A stretch of 64,000 nucleotides of DNA from Streptomyces albireticuli (lineage in GTDB: Bacteria > Actinomycetota > Actinomycetes > Streptomycetales > Streptomycetaceae). A model generated the notes under the pieces. That model was not told the DNA's origin and did not search any database. It worked only from the letters and a program-made list of their open reading frames with translations. Every line of letters starts with the position of its first letter. Position 1 is the stretch's first letter. Of the stretch, positions 8,135 through 15,775 are shown one piece after another. Where the stretch lies: assembly GCF_002192455.1 (NCBI RefSeq), contig NZ_CP021744.1, positions 3,564,001 through 3,628,000 on the forward strand, in the 5' to 3' direction. The translations under genes and the position numbers were made by a program.

Positions 8135-8449
8135 ATGCGCCAACCCCCGCCGCCCAACGTGACCATGGGGCCGCTCGCCCCGCACATCCCCGCCGACCTC
8201 TACCACCAGGCCGAGCGCGACGGGCGCCCGTTCGTCATCGTCCAGGCCCCGCCCAACCCCGCCACCGGCCCCCGGTACGCCCGGCCCCTGTTCATCGGCG
8301 TGGCCGTGGCGTTCGGGCTCATGGGCATGACCGCCGCCGCCCTGGCCCTCTTCCAACTCGCCGCCCACACCGCCGCCGTCATCGCCAGCACCGCCGGCCC
8401 CATCGGCTTGGGCGGTATCTCCCTCAAACTCGCCCGGTCCAAAGGCTGA
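8135..8449 (+). CDS. Spd-like membrane protein (SpdB-type)
   Basis: 104 residues from ATG 8135, with AGGAG at 8120-8124. A Pro-rich soluble N-terminus (about 1-48) leads into two hydrophobic helices (about 50-72 and 76-96) and a short basic end (LARSKG). This matches small SpdD/SpdB-like proteins in AICEs, which are thought to help spread of the element within recipient hyphae. It is 16 bases from the preceding gene and 17 bases from the next. Confidence 0.6.
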   Translation: MRQPPPPNVTMGPLAPHIPADLYHQAERDGRPFVIVQAPPNPATGPRYARPLFIGVAVAFGLMGMTAAALALFQLAAHTAAVIASTAGPIGLGGISLKLARSKG

Positions 8450-8466
8450 TCACAAAAGGAGCCCAC

Positions 8467-8622
8467 GTGTTCGACGAAGAGATCTACTGCGACGAGTGCG
8501 CCACCTACGACTGCCGCGGTCACGAGCTCTGTGACTTCTGCGCCGCCGAGATCTGCAACAGGTGTGACGGCTGCGACTGCCCCAAGAACACCTGCCCCGG
8601 CTACGCCGACCCCGAGCACTGA
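8467..8622 (+). CDS. Cys-rich small protein, probable zinc ribbon
   Basis: 51 residues from GTG 8467, with AAAAGGAG (8455-8462) just upstream. It has ten cysteines, arranged largely as repeated CxxC or CxC units (YCDEC, LCDFC, CNRCDGCDC), and is otherwise acidic. Such spacing suggests zinc binding. It lies between an Spd-like gene and ssb in the same orientation with normal spacing. The family is not recognised beyond its likeness to tiny Cys-rich proteins in other AICEs. Confidence 0.6.
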   Translation: MFDEEIYCDECATYDCRGHELCDFCAAEICNRCDGCDCPKNTCPGYADPEH

Positions 8623-8648
8623 CCCCCACCAGATCAGGAGAGTGCAGC

Positions 8649-9101
8649 ATGTCCTTCGGAGAGACCCCGATCACCATCGTCGGCAACCTGACCGCCGACC
8701 CGGAACTGAAGTTCACCGACACCGGATCAGCTCTCGCACGGTTCACTGTGGCGTCCACGCCACGCACCTTCGACCGCGAGAGCAACCAGTGGCGCGACGG
8801 GACGTCGACGTTCTTCCGCTGCGCTGCCTGGCGCGCCCTCGCCGAGCACATCGCGGAGTCCCTGGCCAAGGGGTCCCGCGTGGTCCTCACCGGGCGGATC
8901 CGGCAGCACGACTGGAAGACCCCGGAGGGCGAGAACCGCTCGATGCTGGCCGTCGAAGTCGACGAGATCGGCGCCTCGCTCCGCTTCACCACCGTGACCA
9001 TCGACGCCAAGCGGCCCAACGGCGCGAACAAGCCGAACGCCTCCAGTGACCCGTGGGCCACGGACGGCGCCCCGGCGGCGGACGCCGAGCCGCCCTTCTA
9101 G
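8649..9101 (+). CDS. ssb: Single-stranded DNA-binding protein
   Basis: 150 residues from ATG 8649 with an AGGAG site at 8636-8640. An OB-fold SSB domain (about 6-115) begins ITIVGNLTADPELKFT and includes FFRCAAWRALAEHIAESL and GSRVVLTGRI. A short flexible linker leads to a tip ending AEPPF, a variant of the acidic DDDIPF-type tail that recruits replication partners. It is shorter than typical chromosomal SSB and clusters with the element's primase and ATPase, so it most likely serves replication of the excised element. Confidence 0.9.
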   Translation: MSFGETPITIVGNLTADPELKFTDTGSALARFTVASTPRTFDRESNQWRDGTSTFFRCAAWRALAEHIAESLAKGSRVVLTGRIRQHDWKTPEGENRSMLAVEVDEIGASLRFTTVTIDAKRPNGANKPNASSDPWATDGAPAADAEPPF

Positions 9102-9191
9102 CTGTGCCCGGGGCGACCGTTCCGTCTCGCCAAAGTCGCGCGGCCGCCCCGGCCCAACCAGCCCACAACAGACTTGTTGGAGGCACCCAGC

Positions 9192-10181
9192 ATGACCCAT
9201 CCCACCCCGATCCAGCGACCCCGCACCACCGCCCCCCCGCCCGAAGGTGACGGCCCGGCCGAGCCCCTGACGGCGGATCTGGCGAACTTGCACCTGCTGG
9301 CCGCCGCCCTGGACTGCGCCGGGCGTGGCTGGCCCGTCATCCCGCTCCACCCGCGGGCCAAGCGGCCCGCCGGACACCCCGAGCGCTCCTGCCCCCACAC
9401 CGGGCGGTGTGCGAGCGGGCATCGGACTCCGGAGCAGCGGGCCACGACCGACCCGGACCTCATCCACGCCGCGTGGGCCCGCCACCCCTACAACGTCGGG
9501 GTGGCGACGGGCCCGGCCGGTCTGCTGGTCATCGACCTGGACCTGCCGAAACCGGAAGAGCCCGAAGGGACGCCTGACGGCGCCACCTCCCTCAAGGCGC
9601 TCTGCGTGCGCGCCGGCAAGAGCCTCCCGGCCACTTACCGGGTGCGGACGCCCTCCGGGGGGTGTCACCTGTACTTCGCCGCCCCGCCCGGGGTGCGGCT
9701 GAAGTGCAGCGCGGGCCGCCTGGGCAAGCACATCGACACCCGCGCCTGGGGCGGCTACGTCGTCGCCCCCCACAGCATCACGCCCCAAGGCGCGTACGAG
9801 ATCACCGACCCCGCCCCGGTCGCCGCCCTCCCCCGGTGGGTGGCCGCGCTGCTGCTGGAGCCGCCCGAGCCCGCGGCACCGCCTGTGATCAGGCTGGTGC
9901 GGGACGGCACACGGGCCGCCCGGACCGCCCTGGAGCGCGAATGCGCGATCGTCGCCGCCGCCCGGAAGGGCGGCGAGAGCGGGCGCAACAACACCCTGCA
10001 CAGGAGCACGTGCAAGGTGGCCCGGTTCGTAGCCTGGGGAGACATCGACCAGCACACGGTAGAGGAGGCAATCCAGGGGGCGGGGGAGTCGGCGGGACTG
10101 CCGGCGGCCGAGTGCCGCACCACCATCCGCAGCGCCATGGACTGGATCCTCACCCACGCCACACCACGGCCGAGCGCATGA
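9192..10181 (+). CDS. Bifunctional DNA primase/polymerase (Prim-Pol), RepPP type
   Basis: 329 residues from ATG 9192, with GGAGG at 9178-9182. The Prim-Pol domain covers about 35-235: GRGWPVIPLHPRAKRPAG, the catalytic metal-binding VIDLDL at about 113-118, SGGCHLYF at about 155-162, and WGGYVVAPHS. A helical C-terminus (about 265-325, GRNNTLHRSTCKVARF) resembles the PriCT-like end of such proteins. Prim-Pol proteins can start and extend DNA strands. In AICEs they form one of the known replication-initiator classes, usually with an ATPase/helicase partner, here the DUF3631 gene two frames downstream. The stop overlaps the next ATG (ATGA). Confidence 0.85.
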   Translation: MTHPTPIQRPRTTAPPPEGDGPAEPLTADLANLHLLAAALDCAGRGWPVIPLHPRAKRPAGHPERSCPHTGRCASGHRTPEQRATTDPDLIHAAWARHPYNVGVATGPAGLLVIDLDLPKPEEPEGTPDGATSLKALCVRAGKSLPATYRVRTPSGGCHLYFAAPPGVRLKCSAGRLGKHIDTRAWGGYVVAPHSITPQGAYEITDPAPVAALPRWVAALLLEPPEPAAPPVIRLVRDGTRAARTALERECAIVAAARKGGESGRNNTLHRSTCKVARFVAWGDIDQHTVEEAIQGAGESAGLPAAECRTTIRSAMDWILTHATPRPSA

Positions 10182-10540
10182 ACACCCCCACCTCCCCGCC
10201 CCTGGATTGCCCCCACCCCACCACCAAGGCCCCGCAGAACGCCAACCTGGCGGGTCCCCGACCATCGGTGGTGCGGTTGAAGGTTGTCGCCCGTCAGGGC
10301 GTCCTTTCAGGTCTTCGCCCTGACCCGCACCCGCCCACCGTCACCGGCATCCACCCCGGCCTCCACGTCCGCCGGATGCTGGAGCCGGTCCCCGTCGCGG
10401 ACTGGCTCTGTTCCTGCGGACACCACGAACACGCCCACGGGAAGACGGCCGTCGCTGCCCTGGCCGCCCGCGCCCAGGTAGGCGCCTGCCCTCACCGCCC
10501 CACAGCCACGGTCGCCCCCGTGAGGAGGACCGCAGCGTGA
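10178..10540 (+). CDS. Small protein with Cys/His cluster, between primase and ATPase
   Basis: 120 residues from ATG 10178, overlapping the primase stop (ATGA); its own stop overlaps the next GTG (GTGA). The N-terminal half is Pro-rich. The C-terminal half has WLCSCGHHEHAHG and, 20 residues later, ACPHRP, a plausible zinc-binding cluster. Being coupled between two replication genes, it is probably an accessory replication factor. Its function is not established. Confidence 0.6.
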   Translation: MNTPTSPPLDCPHPTTKAPQNANLAGPRPSVVRLKVVARQGVLSGLRPDPHPPTVTGIHPGLHVRRMLEPVPVADWLCSCGHHEHAHGKTAVAALAARAQVGACPHRPTATVAPVRRTAA

Positions 10541-11793
10541 CCACACCCACAAACCCAGACATGCCCACGATCGACGGCGCCGCCCTGCTCGACGAGGTCG
10601 AGAGGTTTCACCATCGCTTCAACATCTTCCCCACCGAAGGCGCCTACGTGGCCGTGGCCCTGTGGGACGCCCACACCCACCTGCTCGACTCCTTCGACTC
10701 CACCCCGCGCATCGCCTTCCTGTCACCGGAGCCGGGATCGGGGAAGTCCCGTGCCCTGGAAGTCGTGGAAACCCTCGTGCCGAACCCGATGGCAGCCGTG
10801 GACGCCTCGGTATCAGCGCTCTTCCGGTCCGTCGCCGGCACCGACGAGGAACGCCCCACGATCGTCTTCGACGAGATCGACACCATCTTCGGCCCCAAAG
10901 CCGGAGACAACGAACAACTCCGCGGCTTCCTCAACGCCGGCCACCGGCGCGGCAAACTCACCTACCGGTGCGTGGGCGACGGCTCCAACCAGACCGTGCA
11001 GGGCTTCCCCTCCTACTGCGCGGTCGCCATGGCCGGACTCGGATCCCTGCCGGACACGATCCTGACCCGCTCGGTCATCATCCGCATGCGCAAACGCGCC
11101 CCCAACGAGACGGTGGAGCCCTACCGCCAGCGCATCAACGAACAGCAGGGCCACGCCCTGCGCGACCAGCTCGCCGACTGGGCCAACACCGTCCGCGACC
11201 ACGTAACCGGCGCCTGGCCCGTCATGCCGGAGGGCGTGAACGACCGGCCCGCCGACGTCTGGGAGCCCCTGCTCGCCGTCGCCGAAGCAGCCGGCGGCCA
11301 CTGGCCCGAGCGAGCCCGCGCCGCCTGCCTGGAACTCGTGCACGCCGCGCAGGACAACGACGAATCCTCACTCGGCGTCCGGCTGCTCACCGACCTGCGC
11401 GACCACGTGTTCAGCGGCGCCGACCGCATGCCCACCGCCGTGATCCTCCAGTGCCTGCTGGCCATGGACGACGCGCCGTGGGGTGATCTCGACGACAAGC
11501 CCATCAACTCCCGGGTGCTGGCGAGGCTGCTGGGGCAATACGTGACGTCGGCGAACAAGCCGATCAAACCGCGCGGCGTCCGGGTCGGCTCCGGAACCCC
11601 GAAGGGCTACTACGCGGAGGACCTGGCCGACGCGTGGGAACGGTACTGCCCCCCTCCCCCCGGAAAGTCCGCAACAGCCGCAACGTCCGCCACACCGCAG
11701 GTCAGCGGGGGTGAAAGTGTGGCGGAACCACTCCCCGGCATCCGCCACAGCTCCCCGGAAGCCGACACACGCTCACTCAGGGTCGCTGGCTGA
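10537..11793 (+). CDS. DUF3631 P-loop ATPase, replication partner of the Prim-Pol
   Basis: 418 residues from GTG 10537 (GTGA overlap). The Walker A sequence EPGSGKS is at about 66-72 and Walker B IVFDEID at about 109-115; then SYCAVAMAGLG and TRSVIIRMRKR, typical of DUF3631 proteins. The DUF3631 domain covers about 190-375. These proteins act as helicase-like partners of primases in mobile elements. The last 40 codons are Ser/Thr/Pro-rich and contain part of an iteron-like array, so coding and a possible origin overlap. Confidence 0.8.
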   Translation: MTTPTNPDMPTIDGAALLDEVERFHHRFNIFPTEGAYVAVALWDAHTHLLDSFDSTPRIAFLSPEPGSGKSRALEVVETLVPNPMAAVDASVSALFRSVAGTDEERPTIVFDEIDTIFGPKAGDNEQLRGFLNAGHRRGKLTYRCVGDGSNQTVQGFPSYCAVAMAGLGSLPDTILTRSVIIRMRKRAPNETVEPYRQRINEQQGHALRDQLADWANTVRDHVTGAWPVMPEGVNDRPADVWEPLLAVAEAAGGHWPERARAACLELVHAAQDNDESSLGVRLLTDLRDHVFSGADRMPTAVILQCLLAMDDAPWGDLDDKPINSRVLARLLGQYVTSANKPIKPRGVRVGSGTPKGYYAEDLADAWERYCPPPPGKSATAATSATPQVSGGESVAEPLPGIRHSSPEADTRSLRVAG

Positions 11794-11915
11794 CCACCCC
11801 CAGTGCATCGGCCCCGCCACGCGCTCGCGTGGCGGCACCGATCCGCCACACAACCGCCATCCGCCACAAATCCAAGCCGCTGACCAGCAATGTTGCGGCG
11901 TGGCGGACGTTGCGG
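11678..11915 (+). repeat. TCCGCCACA iteron-like array with 22-bp inverted repeat, candidate replication origin
   Basis: TCCGCCACA occurs exactly at 11686, 11741, 11842 and 11860, and in reverse (TGTGGCGGA) at 11718, with a one-base variant CGTGGCGGA at 11900. The outer copies sit in a 22-bp inverted repeat (11678-11699 and 11894-11915, 21 of 22 positions matching) 194 bases apart. The array straddles the end of the DUF3631 gene and fills the 174-base gap before xis. Iterons beside the initiator genes are typical of origins; that this one is active is inferred. Confidence 0.5.
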
Positions 11916-11967
11916 ACCTACCAGAGGGGAGTCACACCCCAGCTCCCCCACTGAGGAGGCATGTCCG

Positions 11968-12177
11968 ATGAGCACCGCCATACGACGCGTCGAGCCCCTT
12001 CTCTACACCCCCGAAGAGGCTGCGGAAGCCCTTCGAATCGGCCGCTCCACCGTCTACGAGCTGATGGCCGACGGGATCCTGCCGTACGCCAAGCGCGGCC
12101 GGTCTCGCCGCATCAAGCGGTGCGACGTGGAGGCGTACGCCGCGAACCTCCCGTACGAGACCGCCCACACCAGCTAG
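11968..12177 (+). CDS. xis: Excisionase, MerR-type helix-turn-helix
   Basis: 69 residues from ATG 11968, with GAGGAGG at 11953-11959. The core is a winged helix of the excisionase/MerR class: LLYTPEEAAEALRIGRSTVY, then YELMADGILPYAKRGRSRRI. It lies 66 bases upstream of the integrase in the same orientation, the usual xis-int order in AICEs. It should bend attachment-site DNA so that the integrase excises rather than integrates. The start matches the family and its ribosome site; an ATG at 11961 is in another frame. Confidence 0.85.
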   Translation: MSTAIRRVEPLLYTPEEAAEALRIGRSTVYELMADGILPYAKRGRSRRIKRCDVEAYAANLPYETAHTS

Positions 12178-12243
12178 CAGCCGATCGTGAGAAGAGGCGG
12201 GTCGTGCCCAGCAGCGCGGCCCGCCTCCCCCATGGAGGAGCAC

Positions 12244-13629
12244 GTGAGCCCCCGCAGAGCGAATCTCGAATCGTCCGTCTATCTCGGCCGTGACGGCCGG
12301 TGGCACGGCCGCGTCACGATGGGCGTCAAGGACGACGGCAGCCCGGACCGGCGCCACCGCCAGGGCCGAACCGAGACTGAAGTACGCCAGAAGGTCAGGG
12401 AGCTGGAGAAGCTCCGGGACGAGAAGCGCGCGCCGAAGGCCGGGCGTATCCCCACGGTGGCCCAGTGGATGGACACCTACCTGACCACCATCGCGCCCTT
12501 GAAGCTCAGGCCCCGGTCTCTGGATGATTACTGGTCCAAGACCCGCAACGACATCGTCCCGGGCATCGGGCAGCACCGGCTGGACAAGCTCGGGCCTGAG
12601 CATCTGGAGAAGATGTACGCGGGCATGCTCGTGGAGGGGCATGCGCCCTCCCACGTACTCAAAGTCCACCGCATCCTCTCCCGCGCCCTGAAGATCGCCC
12701 ACCGCCGCCGGATCATCGGTGAGAACGTCGCCACGCTCGTGGACCCTCCTTCAGCCGATGAGACGGAGGCGCGCCCCTTCACGCAGGAAGAAGCGAAAGC
12801 CTTCCTGGAAGCCGCGGCGAAGCGTCCCACCTTCATGCGATGGGTCGTCGGGGTTGGGCTCGGCTTCCGGCAAGGGGAGACTCTCGGACTGCGGTGGACG
12901 TACGTCGATCTGGTGGCCGAGTTATTTCACCCGCGCTGGCAGCTCCAGCGCCTCAAGTGGCGGCACGGCTGCACAGACCCGCACGCCTGCGGAGCCCGCC
13001 TCCACCGCTTCGATCCGTGCCCGCCAGGCTGCGTGACCCACAAGACCTACACGCGCGGCTGCCCCGAGCCGTGCACGAAGGGCTGCAAGCGGCACGCGAG
13101 CGCCTGCCCCGAGCGAAAGGGCGGCGGACTGACCTTCACCCGCCCCAAGACGAAGAAGAGTCAGGAGCCCGTGCCCATCCCGCCGCCCTTCATCCCCGCC
13201 CTGATCGATCACAGGGCGCAACAGGAAGAGCTGAAAGCCGCTGCCGGCGACGAGTGGCAGGAGCACGACGCGGTGTTCACCCGCCCGGACGGCCGGCCGC
13301 TGGACCCCCGAGACGACTGGGAGGAGTTCAAACAGCTTCTCGAAGAGGCTGGCCTCAGTGATCGCCGCCTGTACGACGGGAGCCGTCATACCGCCGGCAC
13401 GATCCTCAACGAGCTGGGCGTGGACATGCGGACGATCATGGAGATCCTGCGGCACACCCAGATCAGTCAGACCCGGCGCTACGTGAAGGGGAGCTCATCG
13501 CTCACGAAGGAAGCCATGCGTCGCATGGGTAACACCTTCATGCCCCCGGTCTCCCCCGCGAATGAGACCAGAACTGAGACCACGGACCACCGTGCGGCCC
13601 GCGCCCGGCGCCGTCGTCGCATCCGCTGA
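12244..13629 (+). CDS. int: Site-specific tyrosine integrase of the AICE
   Basis: 461 residues from GTG 12244 with GGAGGAG at 12234-12240. Arm-binding and SAM-like core-binding domains (about 10-175) precede the catalytic domain. Catalytic residues read as R209 (FRQGETLGLRW), R381-H382 (YDGSRHTAG), H404 (LRHTQ) and Y413 (RRYVK). The usual box II histidine is replaced by Tyr377. A Cys/His-rich insert of about 60 residues (about 240-300, HGCTDPHACG, CPPGC, CPEPCTKGC) sits inside the catalytic domain, as in some other Streptomyces integrases. Codon 227 is TTA, so translation may need the bldA tRNA. The gene points at the tRNA-Thr gene used as the integration site. Confidence 0.92.
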   Translation: MSPRRANLESSVYLGRDGRWHGRVTMGVKDDGSPDRRHRQGRTETEVRQKVRELEKLRDEKRAPKAGRIPTVAQWMDTYLTTIAPLKLRPRSLDDYWSKTRNDIVPGIGQHRLDKLGPEHLEKMYAGMLVEGHAPSHVLKVHRILSRALKIAHRRRIIGENVATLVDPPSADETEARPFTQEEAKAFLEAAAKRPTFMRWVVGVGLGFRQGETLGLRWTYVDLVAELFHPRWQLQRLKWRHGCTDPHACGARLHRFDPCPPGCVTHKTYTRGCPEPCTKGCKRHASACPERKGGGLTFTRPKTKKSQEPVPIPPPFIPALIDHRAQQEELKAAAGDEWQEHDAVFTRPDGRPLDPRDDWEEFKQLLEEAGLSDRRLYDGSRHTAGTILNELGVDMRTIMEILRHTQISQTRRYVKGSSSLTKEAMRRMGNTFMPPVSPANETRTETTDHRAARARRRRRIR

Positions 13630-13636
13630 ACCAAGA

Positions 13637-13669
13637 AAGCCCAGCTCAGACTGGGTCTGAGCTGGGCTT
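13637..13669 (+). terminator. Terminator between int and tRNA-Thr
   Basis: Perfect 15-bp stem (13637-13651 with 13655-13669) and a 3-base loop TGG, eight bases after the int stop. It is symmetric, so it can end int on the + strand and the tRNA transcript on the - strand. Confidence 0.8.
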
Positions 13670-13675
13670 CTCCTG

Positions 13676-13720
13676 AGCCGCCTTCGGGATTCGAACCCGA
13701 GACCTACGCATTACGAGTGC
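13676..13720. other. Probable att junction within the tRNA-Thr 3' half
   Basis: The integrase ends 46 bases from the tRNA 3' end, so the att core most likely lies in the T-arm and anticodon side of this tRNA. The other copy must lie left of the window; I found no second copy of the tRNA 3' sequence between 1 and 13,670. The exact core cannot be set from one end. Confidence 0.45.
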
Positions 13721-13749
13721 GTTGCTCTGGCCAACTGAGCTAAGGCGGC
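13676..13749 (-). tRNA. tRNA-Thr (anticodon CGT)
   Basis: On the - strand the sequence folds as a full cloverleaf. The 7-bp acceptor stem (GCCGCCT with AGGCGGC) is intact, the D stem is GCTC/GAGC, the anticodon stem is ACGCA/TGCGT with loop CTCGTAA, and the T arm is TCGGGTTCGAATCCCGA. The discriminator is T and CCA is not encoded. Anticodon CGT reads ACG. Its 3' end faces the integrase, the usual arrangement where an AICE recombines into the 3' part of a tRNA gene and restores it. Confidence 0.93.
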
Positions 13750-13846
13750 AAGCTGCGGGGGCCTGATCGGCATCAGCAGCGGGGCCAAGTTTACACAGTT
13801 TCCGAGGGTGCTCCGCACACGGCGGCCGGGAGGGCGGAAGCGCAGG

Positions 13847-15541
13847 TCAGGTGCACTTCTGGGAGGCGGGGGGCACGGTGGTGGTGAGGAGGTAGCCGTT
13901 GACGGCGTTGTCGATGCAGGCGCTGCCTCGGGTGTAGGCGGTGTGGCCGTCGCCGTCGTAGGTCAGGAGGCGGCCCGAGGAGAGCTGGGAGGCCAGGGCG
14001 CGGGCCCAGGGGTAGGGCGTGGCCGGGTCGCGGGTGGTGCCGACGACGAGGATGGGGTCGGCGCCCTGCGCGGGGATGAGGTGGGGGCGCCCGGTGGCCG
14101 GGACGGTCCAGTATCCGCAGGTCAGGGCCGCCCAGGCGAGGCTCGCACCGAAGACCGGGGAGGCCTTCTCGAAGGCCGGGAGGGCCTCGCGGACCTCGCC
14201 GGGGCTGCGGAAGGCCGGGGGCAGGTCCAGGCAGTTCACGGCGGCGTTGGCGTACATGAGATTGGCGTAGGCGCCGTTGCCCTCGCGCTCGAAGTAGGCG
14301 TCCGAGAGCCGCAGCAGCGGGGCTCCGTCGCCGTGCGTCGCGGAGCGGATCGCCGAGCGCAGCAGGCCCCAGGCCGCCTCGTCGTACATGGCGGAGATCA
14401 CACCCGTGGTGGCGAGGCTCTCGGTGAGCTTCCGCTGCTTGGCGGCCGCCAGCGGACGGGCGTCGATCTGCTTGAAGAGGGCGGCGAGACGGTCACCCGC
14501 GGCCCGCGCCGTGGTGGTGCCCAGCGGGCAGTCCTTGTGCCTGGCGCAGTCCTCCGCGAAGGCCGTGAAGGCGGTCTGGAAGCCCATGGTCTGGTCGCGG
14601 TTGACCCGCTCGGAGTCCAGCGACGGGTCGAGCGCGCCGTCGAGCACGAGGCGGCCGACGCGCGCCGGGAAGAGCCCGGCGTACGTGGCGCCGAGGAACG
14701 TGCCGTACGAGGCGCCGACGTACGTCAGCTTCTCGTCGCCCAGGACCGCCCGCAGGACGTCCATGTCACGCGCCGCCTCGACCGTCGACACATGGCCGAG
14801 CAGCTTGCCCGAGCGGGCCTCGCAGCCCTCCGCGAACTTGATGTAGGCGTCGACCAGTTCGCCGGTCTCCCCCGCGTCGTCCGGCGTCTGGTCGACCTGG
14901 GTGTAGGCGTCCATCTCCGCGTCGGACAGGCAGACGACCGGCTCGCTGCCGGCCACGCCGCGCGGGTCCATCCCGACCATGTCGTACCGGGCGCGGACCG
15001 AGGCGGGGTAGCCGAGCGCCGCGTACCGCTGGAGGTAGCCGACCGCGGAGCCACCCGGGCCGCCGGGGTTGACCAGCAGGGAGCCGAGGCGCTTGCCGGG
15101 GCCCGTCGCCTTCTTGCGGGACACCGCGAGCCTGACGTCGTCCGCCGCCCGCGGGTTGTCGTAGTCCAGCGGGGCGATCAGCGTCGTGCACTCGAAACCG
15201 CTGGTCCCGCACGGCCGCCAGGTCAGCTTCTGCGCGTAGTACGGGCGGAGGGCCGACGGCACCGCGGTCGGCAGCGGAGCCAGCGGGCGGCCGAGCGCGG
15301 AAGCGTACGGTCCGGTGGCGTACGTGGTGGCGGACCCGGCGTACGTGGCGCCGGCCCCCGCGTACGGCGCACCGCGCACCGCCTGCGCCGCGTCGCCCCA
15401 CGCCGCCCCTTCGCCCCGGTCCTCGGACGGCACCGCCGCGGACGCCCTCGGCGACGAACCTCCCATGGCGGCGCCGGAGAGCAGCAGCGCCGCGGTCGCG
15501 GCGACGGCGCCGGAGGTGCGGAGCAGACGGCTGGTGTCCAT
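13847..15541 (-). CDS. Secreted alpha/beta hydrolase, tripeptidyl-aminopeptidase family
   Basis: 564 residues from ATG 15541, preceded by GAGGGA. A signal peptide (VAATAALLLSGAAMGG, about 13-35) is followed by an Ala/Gly/Tyr-rich linker and an alpha/beta-hydrolase fold of the streptomycete tripeptidyl aminopeptidase (SlpD/E, Tap) family. The nucleophile elbow is VGASYGTF, with LLVNPGGPGGSA forming the oxyanion region. The C-terminal domain supplies Asp (TRDPATPYPWA) and His (DGDGHTAY). A Cys-rich pattern (CGTSGFECT, CARHKDCP) suggests disulfides. It probably removes N-terminal tripeptides outside the cell. It reads towards the tRNA and is the first core gene beyond the element. Confidence 0.85.
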   Translation of the reverse strand: MDTSRLLRTSGAVAATAALLLSGAAMGGSSPRASAAVPSEDRGEGAAWGDAAQAVRGAPYAGAGATYAGSATTYATGPYASALGRPLAPLPTAVPSALRPYYAQKLTWRPCGTSGFECTTLIAPLDYDNPRAADDVRLAVSRKKATGPGKRLGSLLVNPGGPGGSAVGYLQRYAALGYPASVRARYDMVGMDPRGVAGSEPVVCLSDAEMDAYTQVDQTPDDAGETGELVDAYIKFAEGCEARSGKLLGHVSTVEAARDMDVLRAVLGDEKLTYVGASYGTFLGATYAGLFPARVGRLVLDGALDPSLDSERVNRDQTMGFQTAFTAFAEDCARHKDCPLGTTTARAAGDRLAALFKQIDARPLAAAKQRKLTESLATTGVISAMYDEAAWGLLRSAIRSATHGDGAPLLRLSDAYFEREGNGAYANLMYANAAVNCLDLPPAFRSPGEVREALPAFEKASPVFGASLAWAALTCGYWTVPATGRPHLIPAQGADPILVVGTTRDPATPYPWARALASQLSSGRLLTYDGDGHTAYTRGSACIDNAVNGYLLTTTVPPASQKCT

Positions 15542-15775
15542 CGGCTGGTCCCTCTACGTGGAGTGGACGGGCAGAAATGTACGGGTGCGCGGAGAACATG
15601 GTGAAAAACCGGGGCACACCGAGACCGTTGCAGTCACACGGAGTTACGGAGAATCGGCTTGCCCGGACGGAGCGTATCCGTAGGGGTATGTCCCATGGCC
15701 AGCCGGAGAGCCTCATTGGGCTCGTTCGAGTGAGAAGGCGTAACCGTAGGCGACTTGGCGCGTACGGCCCTCCGA

